Position numbers and translations under genes: made by a program
Assembly: GCF_025370935.1 (NCBI RefSeq)
Contig: NC_133493.1
Location: 45,799 to 109,798, forward strand
DNA length: 64,000 nucleotides
From: Choristoneura fumiferana
Taxonomy: Eukaryota > Arthropoda > Insecta > Lepidoptera > Tortricidae
Reading direction: 5' to 3'
Shown: in pieces, positions 30,381-40,374 of the stretch
Layout: the number at the start of each line of letters is the position of its first letter
How positions within the stretch are numbered: the first letter of the stretch is position 1
Notes under the pieces: model-generated
Seen by the model: the letters and a program-made list of their open reading frames with translations, nothing else
Database searches by the model: none
What the model was told of the DNA's origin: nothing

Positions 30381-30595
30381 TAGCTTTTGCCCGCGGCTTC
30401 GCCCGCGTGGAATTCTGTTATTGCGCGCTTTTCCCTCGGGAACTGTGTATTTTTCCGGGATTAAAAGTAGCCTATGTCACTCTCTGGCCCATAAACTATC
30501 CCTATGCCAAAAATCACGTCGATCCGTCGCTCCGTTTTGTGAAAGATGGACAAACACACACACATTTTCGCATTTATAATGTAAGTAGTATGGAT
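30381..30595 (+). mobile_element. 'GCCCGCGGCTTCGCC' repeat
   Basis: TAGCTTTTGCCCGCGGCTTC then GGAACTGTGTATTTTTCCG, AAAAGTAGCCTATGTCACTC and CGTCGATCCGTCGCTCCG, with a 3' end of TAGTATGGAT. It is a widespread lepidopteran noncoding repeat, with copies at 52240-52432, 56134-56364 and diverged ones at 8505 and 60133. Confidence 0.75.
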
Positions 30596-30660
30596 AATAC
30601 ATATTAAATATTAGTATGGATTTTAAATGCGAATATGCGAGTAGGTAAGTATGTTTGCTT

Positions 30661-30900
30661 TTTAACCCCCGACGCAAAAAGAGGGGTTGTTTATAAGTTT
30701 GACCGCTATTGCGTCTGTCTGTCTGTGGCACCGTAGCTTTTAAACAGGTGGACCGATTTGAATGCATTTTGTTTTAATTGATATCAGGTTTTCTACCGAT
30801 GGTCCTTAGACATGTTTCATCAAAATCGGTTTAGCCGTTTTCGAGATGTTGAACTTTGAAGTGACAAAGTCGGGGGTCTTCCAACTTTTTGTTGGTTAGA
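30661..30900 (+). mobile_element. 'AACCCCCGACGCAAAAAG' repeat, full length
   Basis: Runs from TTTAACCCCCGACGCAAAAA to CCAACTTTTTGTTGGTTAG and contains GGTGGACCGATTTGAATG and TTTCATCAAAATCGG. It is immediately followed by a perfect 14-bp palindrome at 30901-30932. Confidence 0.75.
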
Positions 30901-30932
30901 GCGTTACAGCATAATTTATTATGCTGTAACGC
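30901..30932. repeat. Perfect palindrome (14-bp stem, 4-nt loop)
   Basis: GCGTTACAGCATAA, TTTA, TTATGCTGTAACGC. It abuts the end of the preceding repeat exactly and could form a cruciform or hairpin. Confidence 0.85.
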
Positions 30933-31022
30933 TTAATGTTCACAACTGATTGTGATAATGTTTGGTATAGAGATAGTTTGAAATTCTGGGATCCAGGAAC
31001 AGGAAAATGATGCGCCACATTT

Positions 31023-31105
31023 TTAGGGTTCCGTAGCCAAGATGGCAAAAACGGAACCCTCATAGTTTCGACATGTCTGTCTGTCCGTCCGCCCGCGGCT
31101 TTGTT
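31023..31105 (+). repeat. 'GGTTCCGTAGCC' element, left-end fragment
   Basis: TTTAGGGTTCCGTAGCCAAG, then TGGCAAAAACGGAACCCTC and TCTGTCTGTCCGTCC, cut off after CGCGGCTTTG. A second fragment of the same family, with TAGGGTTCCGTTC and GGTACGGAACCCTAAAAA, lies at 31233-31325. Confidence 0.6.
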
Positions 31106-31810
31106 TTTTTTTATCTATGGTATTTTAATTTTTAAACCCTTCAATTAGATACTTTTGGTTAGGTGCTTGGTTGGATACGTAGGAAAGTACCTATGGTTAT
31201 TTTAGTGGATATTATGTATAACTATTTCGGATCTTGAAATACAGTCCTGTGACGGACGGACAGTGTAGCGACCATAGCGGCGTTAGGGTTCCGTTCTTCG
31301 CCTTTCTGGTACGGAACCCTAAAAACGAACCCGATGGGCTTAGTGGTATCATCAAGCAGAACAAAGTTAGGAATGTGCATTGGAAAACAAAATTTCTACG
31401 CATAATTTACAACGAAATATAATTTAACTTAATAATTTACAGTTTTATTTAGACTTATTATGTAAATCTAGATTATTTTACGCTAGTTAAAATTAGATAA
31501 AGAACGTTCATTCCAGTCAAACATTACACAATGTTATCTCTCTTCTATATTTTTAGTTCTATTTTTTCACATTAATTAATTGAGTGAACTGAGAAACTCC
31601 ATACTTGGTGTAGGTACCTCTGTAGTTTATAAAGGGCGACCCTAGAGTAGAAAAGGTAGGGGCAAAAGTTTATTCGACCAGTCATTTTATAAATAAACGT
31701 TTGACAAAAACGTTGCACAAATACTCCATTCGACAACCCTTCTGTGATAATCCGCAGTTTAATAAAATTAAAACCTAATCCCGTGTCTTACATTACGCAA
31801 GTTATGTTAG

Positions 31811-31925
31811 GTTAGGTCGGCGAGGAAGGAACATCCTGGGGTTTTTAGCGAGTCAAAACCCCACATCATCATCGCATCCCCCTGGTGACGTGGTACTTAC
31901 CTGGCAGCAGAATTCCCCCGGGCAA
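31811..31925 (-). pseudogene. Coding relic of a repeat (LLPGKYHV...MMMWGFDSLK)
   Basis: The minus strand reads FLPGGILLPGKYHVTRG and then, after a frame change, DAMMMWGFDSLKTPG. I believe this is a recurrent degraded lepidopteran retroelement fragment but cannot name the family. It contains CAG|GTAAGTA, a perfect donor site, on the minus strand; on the plus strand the same bases read TACTTACCTGGCAG, like the U1 snRNA 5' end. Confidence 0.35.
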
Positions 31926-32368
31926 AAAAGAGGTTTAGTAACTTAAAATGTACAATAAGTATTAATTAGGTAGGTAGTTTCTTTTTTGGGTAAAAAATAT
32001 TCTATTTAGTCCGACAGATATATATAATATCATAAAATATTGGACACTATTTCTTCTTTTGTCAATCAAACAATAAAATACACCCGCCCACCCGAGACGT
32101 CACACCGTGCTAAAAAGCGTCGCACGGCGTTACGTCACGGAGACTTTGAACCTTCGACTTGATTTTTGTCGTCAGTATTTTGTATTTATTACTTTTTCAT
32201 TCAAAAGTTTATTTTTATGAGGTAGGATGCAGATAGCAATAAGGGTCATCAAACAAAGTGACTCCGACAAGATGCATTTACGAAATGGTTTCCTGTGAAA
32301 AGAATAAATCCTCGGACGAACGTAACAAACAGCGAGAACAACATTCCTCAATGTCCACGAAACCACCT

Positions 32369-32758
32369 ATACAGGGTGGAAAGTTGAGATGGGGCAGCAA
32401 GGGCAGCTACTAGATCCCTTGCTGCTACACGAAAATGCACTTAGGAGACCTTTACTAACTTTCTGAGTGGATGACAATCGGCATTCACAGATTTTTGATA
32501 AAATGTGCCTACAGTCAGCGAAAAAATCGTCAGATTTGACTTTTTCTTTTAATGCCCATCGGTCCCATTTCTATAAAGGATTAAAACACTCTTTGAGACC
32601 AACTGAGGTTATATAGAGTACTAGAACACCCACAAATCAAAGAAAGCTTTTTCCATACAGGTAATAGTTAGTAAAGGTCTCCTAAGAGCATTTTCGCGTA
32701 GCAGCAAGGGATCTAGTAGCTGCCCTTGCTGCCCCATCTCAACTTTCCACCCTGTATA
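32369..32758. mobile_element. MITE with ACAGGGTGGAAAG ends, 390 bp
   Basis: Arms of about 95 bp pair nearly perfectly through ACAGGGTGGAAAGTTGAG, ATGGGGCAGCAAGGGCAGC, CTACTAGATCCCTTGCTGCT and GGAGACCTTTACTAAC. It is flanked by TAT/ATA, consistent with a TA target. Its ends resemble those of the transposase relic at 38744-40374. Confidence 0.85.
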
Positions 32759-32779
32759 TTAAGTGAAGGTTTTTAAACA

Positions 32780-32906
32780 GGTCAAATATCGCTAGATGGC
32801 GTTAGCATTAAGAAGTCCATTTGACGTTACAGTCTTGCAGAAACGTGACACAAATGTCAGAGTTGTCAAACGGACCTGGCGATATACTAGCGCCAACTAG
32901 CGTCAC
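32780..32906. repeat. Inverted pair of CTAGATGGCG motifs
   Basis: AGGTCAAATATCGCTAGATGG (left) and the complement of GGCGATATACTAGCGCCAAC (right) form short inverted repeats carrying CGCTAGATGGCG and CGCTAGTTGGCG, a CTCF-like pair about 95 bp apart. The right edge is only about 20 bp from the stop codon of the neighbouring gene. Confidence 0.4.
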
Positions 32907-32926
32907 AACCTTCGCAAACCACTGCT

Positions 32927-33862
32927 TTAATCCATCCCCTCCGAGTTGAGATCCAGCGCCACACTTCTCGTGTTCTTCTTGATATAAACGTCAGGATGCA
33001 ATACATCTTTCCTCATCACGTTGTCCAGAATATTGTCGTCTACTATCACGCCGGGGGAGTTCTTTACTAGTTTCCCCTTAAGCTGGTCGGCTTCGTACCC
33101 GAACCGGTTCAGGCTCGGTTCCCCGTGCTTCATGTAGTCTATCCTCCACACCGGAGGGTCATTAGGTTCCCTCTTGTAGCTGTAATGCTGATGCTTCTTC
33201 GTCAACGTCATGTCCGGGATCTCCACGGACATAGAGAGCCTGTCGTCTGAGTAGTCCCCGACAAAATCTTTCCTCTGCTGTCCATTCTTGTCTTTATACT
33301 TTATCTTGTGCGGATAGAACTTTCTTATGTTCTTGTGTCCGATGGCTGTCCGCTTGCTCGCGTACATCGGTTTATGAGGTTTATTTAGGTTATCATCCGC
33401 TGACCAGAACGTGGTCTTCGGCGTGGGGAGTTTAGGTATCTGTTGCCGTGATTTCTCAAGCAAACTACCTCTATTTCGTAAAGCTAGATAATTGGACAGT
33501 TCCTCACTGTTCACGACGGGATAAGAGAGCTGGTAACCTGGTAGTTGAGTGGTCTTTTCCATGGCTTTTTTCTTGTACTTCAGCTGCTGTATGGATCGTT
33601 CTATCAGCTCTCTTAGAGTGGAGTCCCCCATGATCATGTCGCAGGGGATGGAAGGGAAGTTTTTACAGAGCACGTTCTGCATCAGGTTAAGGACGCGAGG
33701 TGGTTCTTTCTCTGCTGTTCTTTCCAGCTGCTCGTGGGGCGACTCGGGGCTGCGGAAGTCTGATACCATTTTGGACATCAATGCGTTGTTGCGAAGAATT
33801 TTCCCGCTGCCAAAGTGTAGGCAGAGGGCTAGTATAGATATGTGGAGTATGTGGTCCGCCAT
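32927..33862 (-). CDS. Secreted protein of unknown function, single coding exon
   Basis: A 311-residue protein that I do not recognise. Residues 1-20 form a signal peptide (hydrophobic HILHISILALCLHFG, likely cut near SGK), so it should be secreted. The mature part is basic and hydrophilic with only two cysteines (66 and 74, CKNFPSIPC), which could form one loop. It contains many Lys/Arg pairs (e.g. KKK at 97-99, KK near 222, KKNTR at 295-299) that might be processing sites, and a Tyr/Pro/Asp-rich second half. There is no transmembrane segment after the signal and no repeat structure. The start is the first ATG in frame; upstream, TTGTTACAG|ACCTGCCAGC looks like a splice acceptor 10 bp before the ATG, so a noncoding 5' exon is likely. 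The frame is intact for 936 bp, so the gene is probably functional. It may be restricted to Lepidoptera. Confidence 0.78.
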   Translation of the reverse strand: MADHILHISILALCLHFGSGKILRNNALMSKMVSDFRSPESPHEQLERTAEKEPPRVLNLMQNVLCKNFPSIPCDMIMGDSTLRELIERSIQQLKYKKKAMEKTTQLPGYQLSYPVVNSEELSNYLALRNRGSLLEKSRQQIPKLPTPKTTFWSADDNLNKPHKPMYASKRTAIGHKNIRKFYPHKIKYKDKNGQQRKDFVGDYSDDRLSMSVEIPDMTLTKKHQHYSYKREPNDPPVWRIDYMKHGEPSLNRFGYEADQLKGKLVKNSPGVIVDDNILDNVMRKDVLHPDVYIKKNTRSVALDLNSEGMD

Positions 33863-34924
33863 GCTGGCAGGTCTGTAACAAGTATACCAATGAGTCGAGA
33901 TGAATGTGAAACGTTAATGGGGATATTATGACTAATAGACGGTGCTAATATGGTCGCATTTGATTATGTGGCAACGTTGATAGCCACGCAGATTATTTAA
34001 TAATGAGGTAATTGGATAACCGGACTCTCACCAGCCTCGAATATAAAAAATATAATTATACCTAATGTGCTTAAGTTATTTCAATGGAGTAAGTTGAAGT
34101 AAATACATCACACATTCGTCTTTTGGAAGAGAGGAGAGATCTAGAAGGAAACAAAGAAGTCGTGATAAAGGTGTTAAAAAAAAACGCGAAATGGTTGGGT
34201 TGGGACCATTCATGAGGTCGGGCTTGCTGGCGCTGGTCTTCCGTCGGATGGAACCTCCCTAAAGTACTTTACAACATCCAGGTACGTTCAAAAGGCCGAC
34301 GTGATGAAATGAGTTGAGGAGTACCTACTTAAGTCCAGACTAGAATTCTCTAAGAGGGAGGGACAGTTACATAGCCCTCGTGCTCTCAAGCGTTATTTGG
34401 CTAAGTCCAATGTTTCAAAGAGGTGCAGAGTTCAGGTTGTATTTTTTAGTAACGCGGTAATGGCAGACAAACCACTACACAATACACCTATTAATTATTG
34501 AGTTTTTTAATGGTGACAATGTTTTTTTTTTATTAAAATATGAAGGCTAAGCTTGTCTACCTTAAAAAAACTTGACTTTTTCCTACAGTTTATTTTACCA
34601 CTTTATCGGCATAATTGCTACATACCTAATCCATGCCAAATTACAGCTTCCTATAAGCCGTGGACGGACGTTTTCCCATTTTGTCTAAGGAACCTTAAAC
34701 ATTTTGCTATCAGGCTCCAGTAATGCCCCCCCTGGCAAACTTTTATCTCGTAGGAATTTTGGAAAATTAATTCTAAACGGACGCTGTTATACAATAGTGT
34801 GTTAACCCTAATTCATTCTGCAATACAATCTCAACCCTTAGAAAATAATTTTAACAGTTGATATTGTATTGCAAAATGACAGTGGGTTGACTCAGTATTG
34901 CATAACAGCTCCAACACGAGTATT
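33863..34924. other. Upstream region of the secreted-protein gene, no other gene
   Basis: It should hold the 5' UTR exon and promoter of the minus-strand gene, but I cannot place them. Around 34630-34690 a fragment (CCAAATTACAGCTTCC, GCCGTGGACGGACG) resembles the interior of the GGTTCCGTAGCC element. At 34790-34920 two CAATACAATCTCAACCC / TTGATATTGTATTGCAAAATG strings form a weak inverted repeat. Confidence 0.35.
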
Positions 34925-35066
34925 TTTAACCCCCGACGCAAAAAGGGGTGTTATAAGTTTGACCGCCATGTGTGTCTGTCTGTGGCACCGTAGCTCTTAA
35001 ACAGGTGAACCGATTTGAATGCGGTTTTTTTATTTGAAAGCAGGTTTTCTAGTGATGGTTTTTATG
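34925..35066 (+). repeat. 'AACCCCCGACGCAAAAAG' repeat, 3'-truncated
   Basis: Left part only, from TTTTTAACCCCCGACGCAAA to GGTTTTCTAGTGATGGTTTT. It stops before the usual ATCAAAATCGG block. Confidence 0.65.
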
Positions 35067-35417
35067 GTAAAATATCAGCTTACTTACAGAGTTAGGTTGA
35101 TAGTCAATTGATTTTTTTCTTTTTACAAAGCACTTTTTTAATAAAGCGTGTGTTGTACAAGATGTAACTAGGTATTTAAAATACAATGAATAAACCATAA
35201 ACTCTGAGGATGTACGAGTAGTTAATATTAATCTTACCTTAATGGTAGTAAAGCAAAGCTAAGAAACTAAGTGTTTGCTGGCAGGGCCTTTTGTAACTGA
35301 ATGTTTGGTCGGAGCGAGCGGTTTACGGATGTTGGGTCCTTTGTTAGTAAACCACGTTCGATAAGGTGCAGAAACATAACATAACATGAGGAGGAAAGGT
35401 TTTGTTCAACTGTGTAG

Positions 35418-35785
35418 TACTTACCTACACGCGCCATCCGGTATATCGGAGCGGCCAAGGTGATCATTAACCTAACCAACAAGAAGTTGGAAACCCCCGA
35501 CTTTGTCACTTCAAAGTTCAATATCTATAAGTATGAAACATGTATAAGAACCATCGCTAGAAAACCTGATTTCAAATGAAAACCACAATCAAATCGGTCC
35601 ACCCGTTTAAGAGCTACGGTGTCACAGACGAGACACACAAACACGCATAGCGGTCAAACTTAACACCTCTGTGCGTCGGGGTCAAATCTATCGAAACATG
35701 AATAATACTTTAATTATAGAGTGTATCTTCCGATATTTTTGACCACCTTGGCCGCTCCGAAATATCTGGTGACGACTGTACCTAG
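35418..35785. mobile_element. MITE interrupted by another repeat
   Basis: The outer arms GGTATATCGGAGCGGCCAAG (35451-35470) and the complement of CTTGGCCGCTCCGAAATATC (35747-35766) pair, with further matches toward GTAC/GTACC on the outside. Between them lies an AACCCCCGACGC repeat in reverse orientation (about 35470-35690, TAACCAACAAGAAGTTGGAA to GTGCGTCGGGG). The latter has jumped into the former. Confidence 0.6.
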
Positions 35786-35807
35786 ATGAGCGAGCGACAG
35801 GATGTTA

Positions 35808-36070
35808 GATCATCATCATCACCCAGCCTGTATACGTCGCACTGCTGGGCGCTGGCCTCCTCTCAGAATAACGGGCTTGGGCTGTAGCTCCCACGCGGGT
35901 CCAGTGCGGATTGGGAACTTCACACACGCCATTGAATTGCTTGGCAGGTTGTGCAGGTTTCCTCACGATGTTTCTTTCAGCGCAAAGCGCGGTAAATTAA
36001 AAAACTCATGAGGTGTGAGCCGGGGTTTGAACCCACGATCCTCTGCTCTGCGGCGGCGGGTTATTCACAC
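35808..36070 (-). mobile_element. tRNA-derived SINE, nearly full length
   Basis: Begins (3' end of the element) with CATCATCATCACCCAGCC and GCACTGCTGGGCGCTGGCC, continues TGCGGATTGGGAACTTCACA and GCAGGTTTCCTCACGATG, and ends with GAGCCGGGGTTTGAACCC, a good B box in reverse. The A-box end is lost near 36060. Same family as 49240-49509. Confidence 0.8.
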
Positions 36071-36242
36071 CAATTGACCTAGTCCCAAAGTAAGCTTAGC
36101 AAAGCTTGAGTTATGGGTACTAAGCAACGGATAAATATAATTAAAAGTTAAGTTAGTTAAGTTAAATTAAAAATATAATTACTTATATAGATAGATACAT
36201 AGTTAAATACATGCTAAACACCCATGACCCGAGAACAAACAT

Positions 36243-36482
36243 TACCATAAACTCAGGTATCTATAGTCCTAGCGTTCATCAATAGTACAAACGGACTTTT
36301 TAATATTTCGAACAATTCCGGAACTGCTAACGTCATCCTGGAGGTTCATCGCAGCCTCATCCAATAGAAAATGCACGATCAACCTCCTAAACGATAGCAG
36401 TTCTGTAATTGTTCGAAATGTTAAAAAGTCCGTTTGGACTATTGATGAACGCTTGGGACTGTAGAAACCTGAGTTTACGGTA
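36243..36482. mobile_element. MITE, 240 bp, ~85-bp arms
   Basis: Arms pair through TACC(A/G)TAAACTCAGGT, GCGTTCATCAATAGT, AACGGACTTTTTAA and TTCGAACAATT. The spacer is about 65 bp. The structure is unmistakable; the family is not known to me. Confidence 0.8.
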
Positions 36483-36689
36483 TTAAAATACTTCTAAAGC
36501 AGGAAGGAGGTTAAAACTGATTTTCGGTGAAGCGACCTCGAAAGAGTTCATTCCAAAATGAAATCCAGTGTGATTATCATTTCCTGGCAATAAAATATCT
36601 ATTGGAGGAATTTAAAAATAGGCTTTCTATTTCAATAGATATATAAATGCTATTCAATAATATTATTATTGAAAATACCAGTGAAGTGG

Positions 36690-36865
36690 CAACAGACGGT
36701 CACATCGCTCGAAGAACAGATAGTCGTTGAGGGGGAAAAGTCCTCGAGTGGCGACCACGAACCGGAAGACGAAGCGTTAGCGCCTTCCCACTAGCAAGGT
36801 GGACGTAATGCGAAAGTTGCGGACAACCGGTGGATGCGTGACGAGTCGTCGTCGTCGTTCATCAC
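36690..36865 (+). pseudogene. LINE reverse-transcriptase C-terminal relic
   Basis: VLEWRPRTGRRSV followed by RWT is the same coding tail as on the minus strand at 16071-16340, but with stop codons and frame changes. Upstream, RTDGHIARRTDSR is a garbled form of the preceding motif. A dead fragment. Confidence 0.65.
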
Positions 36866-36924
36866 CCCCTTTTTCTTCAACAGTACGTCTTCCGGCTCAT
36901 GATGATATTATGATGAATGAAAAC

Positions 36925-37122
36925 CCCCGACTTTGTCACTTCAAAGTTAATAACTCAAAAACGGCTAAAACGATTTTGATGACACATGTCTAAGGGCCAT
37001 CGCTAGAAAAATAGATTTGAAATAAAAAAAACGATCCACTCGTTTAAGAGCTGCGGTGCCACTGACAGACCCACATAGCGGTCAAACTTATATCACCCCT
37101 CTTTTTGCGTCGGGGGTTAATT
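36925..37122 (-). mobile_element. 'AACCCCCGACGCAAAAAG' repeat, reverse
   Basis: From ACCCCCGACTTTGTCACTTC to CTCTTTTTGCGTCGGGGGTT. The usual TAACCAACAAAAAGTTGG end is missing. It directly follows the LINE relic. Confidence 0.7.
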
Positions 37123-37148
37123 ATAACACACCCCTGTAAGTGGTTTTA

Positions 37149-37232
37149 AGCGCCACCTAGCGGTAACTAGCGAAACTGAACACTTACTGTACCGAAGCAT
37201 TGACACGCTGCTACTCCTCACTAGATGGCGTT
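37149..37232. promoter_or_regulatory. Pair of opposed CTCF-like motifs
   Basis: CCGCTAGGTGGCG on the minus strand (complement of 37151-37163) and CACTAGATGGCG on the plus strand (37219-37230) each match the CTCF core consensus closely. They lie about 55 bp apart in opposite orientation. Function is inferred only. Confidence 0.3.
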
Positions 37233-37274
37233 GGGTGCTCTGTAGACTATGTATTTGTTTATAATGTATAATTT

Positions 37275-37480
37275 GTAATATTTATAATATAACTAGCTGT
37301 CGCCTGCGACACAGAAGTATGAAAAATAGTTTGCATCCTATTCTTAGACCTACCGAATATACAAAAAAATAATACATAAAAATCGATCAAGCCGTTTCAA
37401 AGGAGTTAGGTGGATCAGAAATATTTTTGACCCGAGAATTTTATATATATTACAAGAGCAACAAATCTAACTTCGGTTCG
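37275..37480 (+). repeat. 'GCCCGCGGCTTCGCC' family, highly diverged
   Basis: ACTAGCTGTCGCCTGCGAC at the start and AATCGATCAAGCCGTTTCAAAGGAGT inside resemble the family layout (head, then an 'x-GCCGTTT-x' block). After it, 37481-37990 shows nothing. Confidence 0.35.
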
Positions 37481-37999
37481 TAAAAACCTCGGGTGGGTAG
37501 ATAGCCTGCAAGAAACTTAGCGTGGTATATTTTTGCTAGTTGCCTTTTATTTCTATTTATACAAGCATTTTATACTATTATTTGCAAAATTCGTATGCAA
37601 TATGCAAGTTCTATTCAAATGTTGTATACTCAAGAAGCTAGTACAAACAAACTTACTAAAGTTGAACCCATTATCAGTGATCGGACTGATTGGAAATTTG
37701 TTGAGGACGTTGATCCGATGACGGTGCAAGTAAATAATTAACAAAAGTACCTACAGCCAGCAATTTTTTTAAATTGAACTTTTACTATTGGTATTTTTTG
37801 AGGCAAATGAAGCAAGAATGTAGTTTTTTGGTACTACTTGCTTACTTAGGTACCAAAGGTAAATCAATACATAAGGGGAACCATTTTTAACTTTGTTTTG
37901 TTATTATATACTTACTGCTGAATTTATATGTCTAGCAAAGAAAATTACCGCTAAAACTATTTATTCGATTAATAATGCATATTATAATTAAAATAGAGT

Positions 38000-38082
38000 C
38001 ATCATCATCATATCACCACAGAACGTCCACTGTTGGACATAGGCCTCCCGAAAAAGAGAGATAGAAAGAGAGAGAGAGATTT
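38000..38082 (-). repeat. LINE 3' end fragment plus GA microsatellite
   Basis: CATCATCATATCACCACAG and ACGTCCACTGTTGGACATAG, then GCCTCCCG, followed directly by an interrupted GAGA run at 38056-38079. Confidence 0.6.
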
Positions 38083-38130
38083 TTTATTTATAATATCTAG
38101 AGTGAGATAATATACCTTCCACACATCGTC

Positions 38131-38320
38131 ATCTATGTACCTTACGGCACTAGACTGGCTGTTTGGAACAAAACGCGCGGCGCATCAATCATCAATATTA
38201 CTTCGACACAACCGCTGTCACGGACGTCAACAGACTATAGTGAACTGTTCACAAAACCGCGCTGTGAACTGTTTTTGTGCGCCGTTTTGATCTAAGAAAC
38301 ATGCAGTCTAGTACATAGAT
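38131..38320. mobile_element. MITE with ATCTATGTAC ends
   Basis: ATCTATGTAC at the left and GTACATAGAT at the right, with further pairing of CTAGACTG and AAAACG(C)GC blocks. About 190 bp, arms interrupted by small gaps. Confidence 0.6.
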
Positions 38321-38705
38321 GTCAATGCTTCCACAGTTCTAATTTTCCACACAATTTTGAACAAAATCATTAGGTAGGTAAGGTATATAAAAATACACAC
38401 AGATCACAAATCACAAGTTACCTATTTTAACATTATAAAAGCCAAGAAAACGGCAACAAACTTATTTAAGTAATTACCAAAATTAACTCCTTATCCTAAA
38501 ACACTATGAACCCGGCTCAATCCTTCAAAATTTGGCGCGTCAAATAAACAAATTAATAAATAAACTGTCGGGTTAGCGCCCGATCGGCGATACTTGCGCC
38601 CTTACATTTGTATTCGCGCGCGCCGCGGTGGAGACCGACTTTATATTTCCGGGAGATTTATTTAAAGAAAGAAAAAAATATTAATGGTAATAAAATCATT
38701 AAAAA

Positions 38706-38707
<2 letters not shown>

Positions 38708-38743
<36 letters not shown>
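38708..38743. repeat. (AT)n microsatellite
   Basis: An uninterrupted AT run of about 36 bp lies against the left end of the transposon at 38744. A shorter ATATATATAT lies just outside its right end, suggesting insertion into, or expansion of, a TA target. Confidence 0.9.
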
Positions 38744-38747
<4 letters not shown>

Positions 38748-40374
38748 GGTGGATTTCGACGAGGGACCTTTGCGAAGATATTGCATCGTTTAAGTGATAC
38801 ACAGTCGATTTATAATGTTTAGAAACTCAAACAAAGTAAAAAAAAAAAATACAAAATTCACTCATTTTTAACTGTGGTGATAACCCTATATTGCATCTGC
38901 ACATAACGGCAAGATGGCTAGATTAAGGAATCGCCGTCGGAAAAACTCGGGATATTACGTTTATTTCCGAGAGTTGTTGTCATCGTACTGATGTAAAAAT
39001 GACACATAAAGTCAAATAAATCAAAATGCAAAAATACGACTATCAGTTACTTTATTACAATTTTTACATACGGTGTTCAAATGTTCCTCCGTGTCTAATA
39101 ATACACGCTGCAGCCCGTGCCCGAGTATGTATTTTGTAAGGGTGAAGGCGGGCACGTTTAAGAACTTTTAGTACTGCGGTATGACTTATTTCGAAATGTC
39201 GACCAGGTATCTCGAACTTTTTCTTGGATTCCGCTCAAAATACCGCAGTATTCTTTCTTCAAGTTTAGCCGCAAGACCGGGTCCTCCACGTTGATCGTTC
39301 TGAGCTGTTCTTGTTACAACGGGCTGATTGTTGGCGACACGATCACAAGCACGTAAAATTGTCCTACGACCTGTTGGGTGTGGTGGTGGATATGTTTCCC
39401 TGTAACGTCGTAAAGCTTCAACCGCATTATAATTGCAGCTCGCGTATAACATGAGCAAATTAAATATCCACGTGCATCTAACAAAGGCATTTTCATGTAT
39501 AGGAAGCAAATGAAATGAACTTAAATGTCAATTTCATTCCAAACATCGTATTTATGATATGTTTATGATCGATTTTCAATCATGCAAAGAGTTTCGATAG
39601 TTGTAAAAAATGCGTTGGTTCTATCTCGGCTCGGCGAATAAAGAGTCCTATGACAACCTATTACTACAACTTCAGCGCAATATCCGTCAAATATTGTTAA
39701 GTATTGATTTATTTGACGATAACCAAAATAAAATAAAAAAAAAACAAGGACAGCCAATTGTATGAATTGCTGATTAACCAGGGAACAATTTCAATTAATT
39801 CGAAAATAATTTGATGAAGCGAGTTAACGAACTAAAACCTTTTTATCAGTTTAGGTAGGTAAACAGAGAGATTTTATTTATGATGAAAGAGGTTACTATC
39901 TTCTTTAATTGTTTATGACGATTGGGTACATTTGAGTGAATGTCAGTGTCATGTCATGTCATGTGAGTTATTTGTTGTGGTTAGAATGTCCTCCAATGGA
40001 CAGAGCCATATTTTTCTAAAAATCTAATCTAATCTAGAATTATTAACTAAGAAATTACATAAATACTCCAGAGACAATCACCTCTGCAAATCCTGCAACG
40101 ATTTATTTAGCGTTGCACGCAGACTTAAGAATGGACAAATGGCAACATATTATTATTAACGTAATATCCTGACGTCTAAAGATTGTTTACAAGTAAGAAC
40201 ATTGACCCAGCCACCTGTTTAGGGTTGGCACAAAGTAGTTTTTGCTATGAATGTTTAAAAGGCTATAACTTGAAAACGGTAACATATATTTCCATAGTTT
40301 CTATGGGGGAAATATAGTGCTAAGGTTGAACTATCTGCCAGTTCCGCAAAGGTCCTCGTCGAAATCCACCCTGT
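38744..40374 (-). mobile_element. DNA transposon with DUF4817-type transposase relic
   Basis: The terminal inverted repeats are ACAGGGTGGATTTCGACG at the left and its complement at the right, about 33 bp with one single-base gap. They are flanked by TA repeats. The length is about 1.63 kb. The interior codes on the minus strand for the ends of a transposase only (separate entry), so it cannot move by itself. Confidence 0.8.
39064..39509 (-). pseudogene. Truncated transposase (DUF4817-like helix-turn-helix)
   Basis: The minus-strand start MLPIHENAFV leads to ALRRYRETYPPPHPTGRRTI, the classic DUF4817 motif (a DNA-binding helix-turn-helix of insect mariner/IS630-like transposases). The frame then stops after SSRYLVDISK. 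In the next frame it continues EIPGRHFEISHTAVLKVLKR and LHPYKI, then jumps to CIIRHGGTFEH and stop TAA at 39064-39066. The last motif is typical of the C-terminus of this family, so the DDE/D catalytic core has been deleted and a ~2-base loss adds a frameshift. Confidence 0.75.

Noticed and set aside
31887..31905. U1 snRNA gene
   Set aside because: Only the first 14 bases match; no stem-loops or Sm site follow, and it lies in a degraded repeat.
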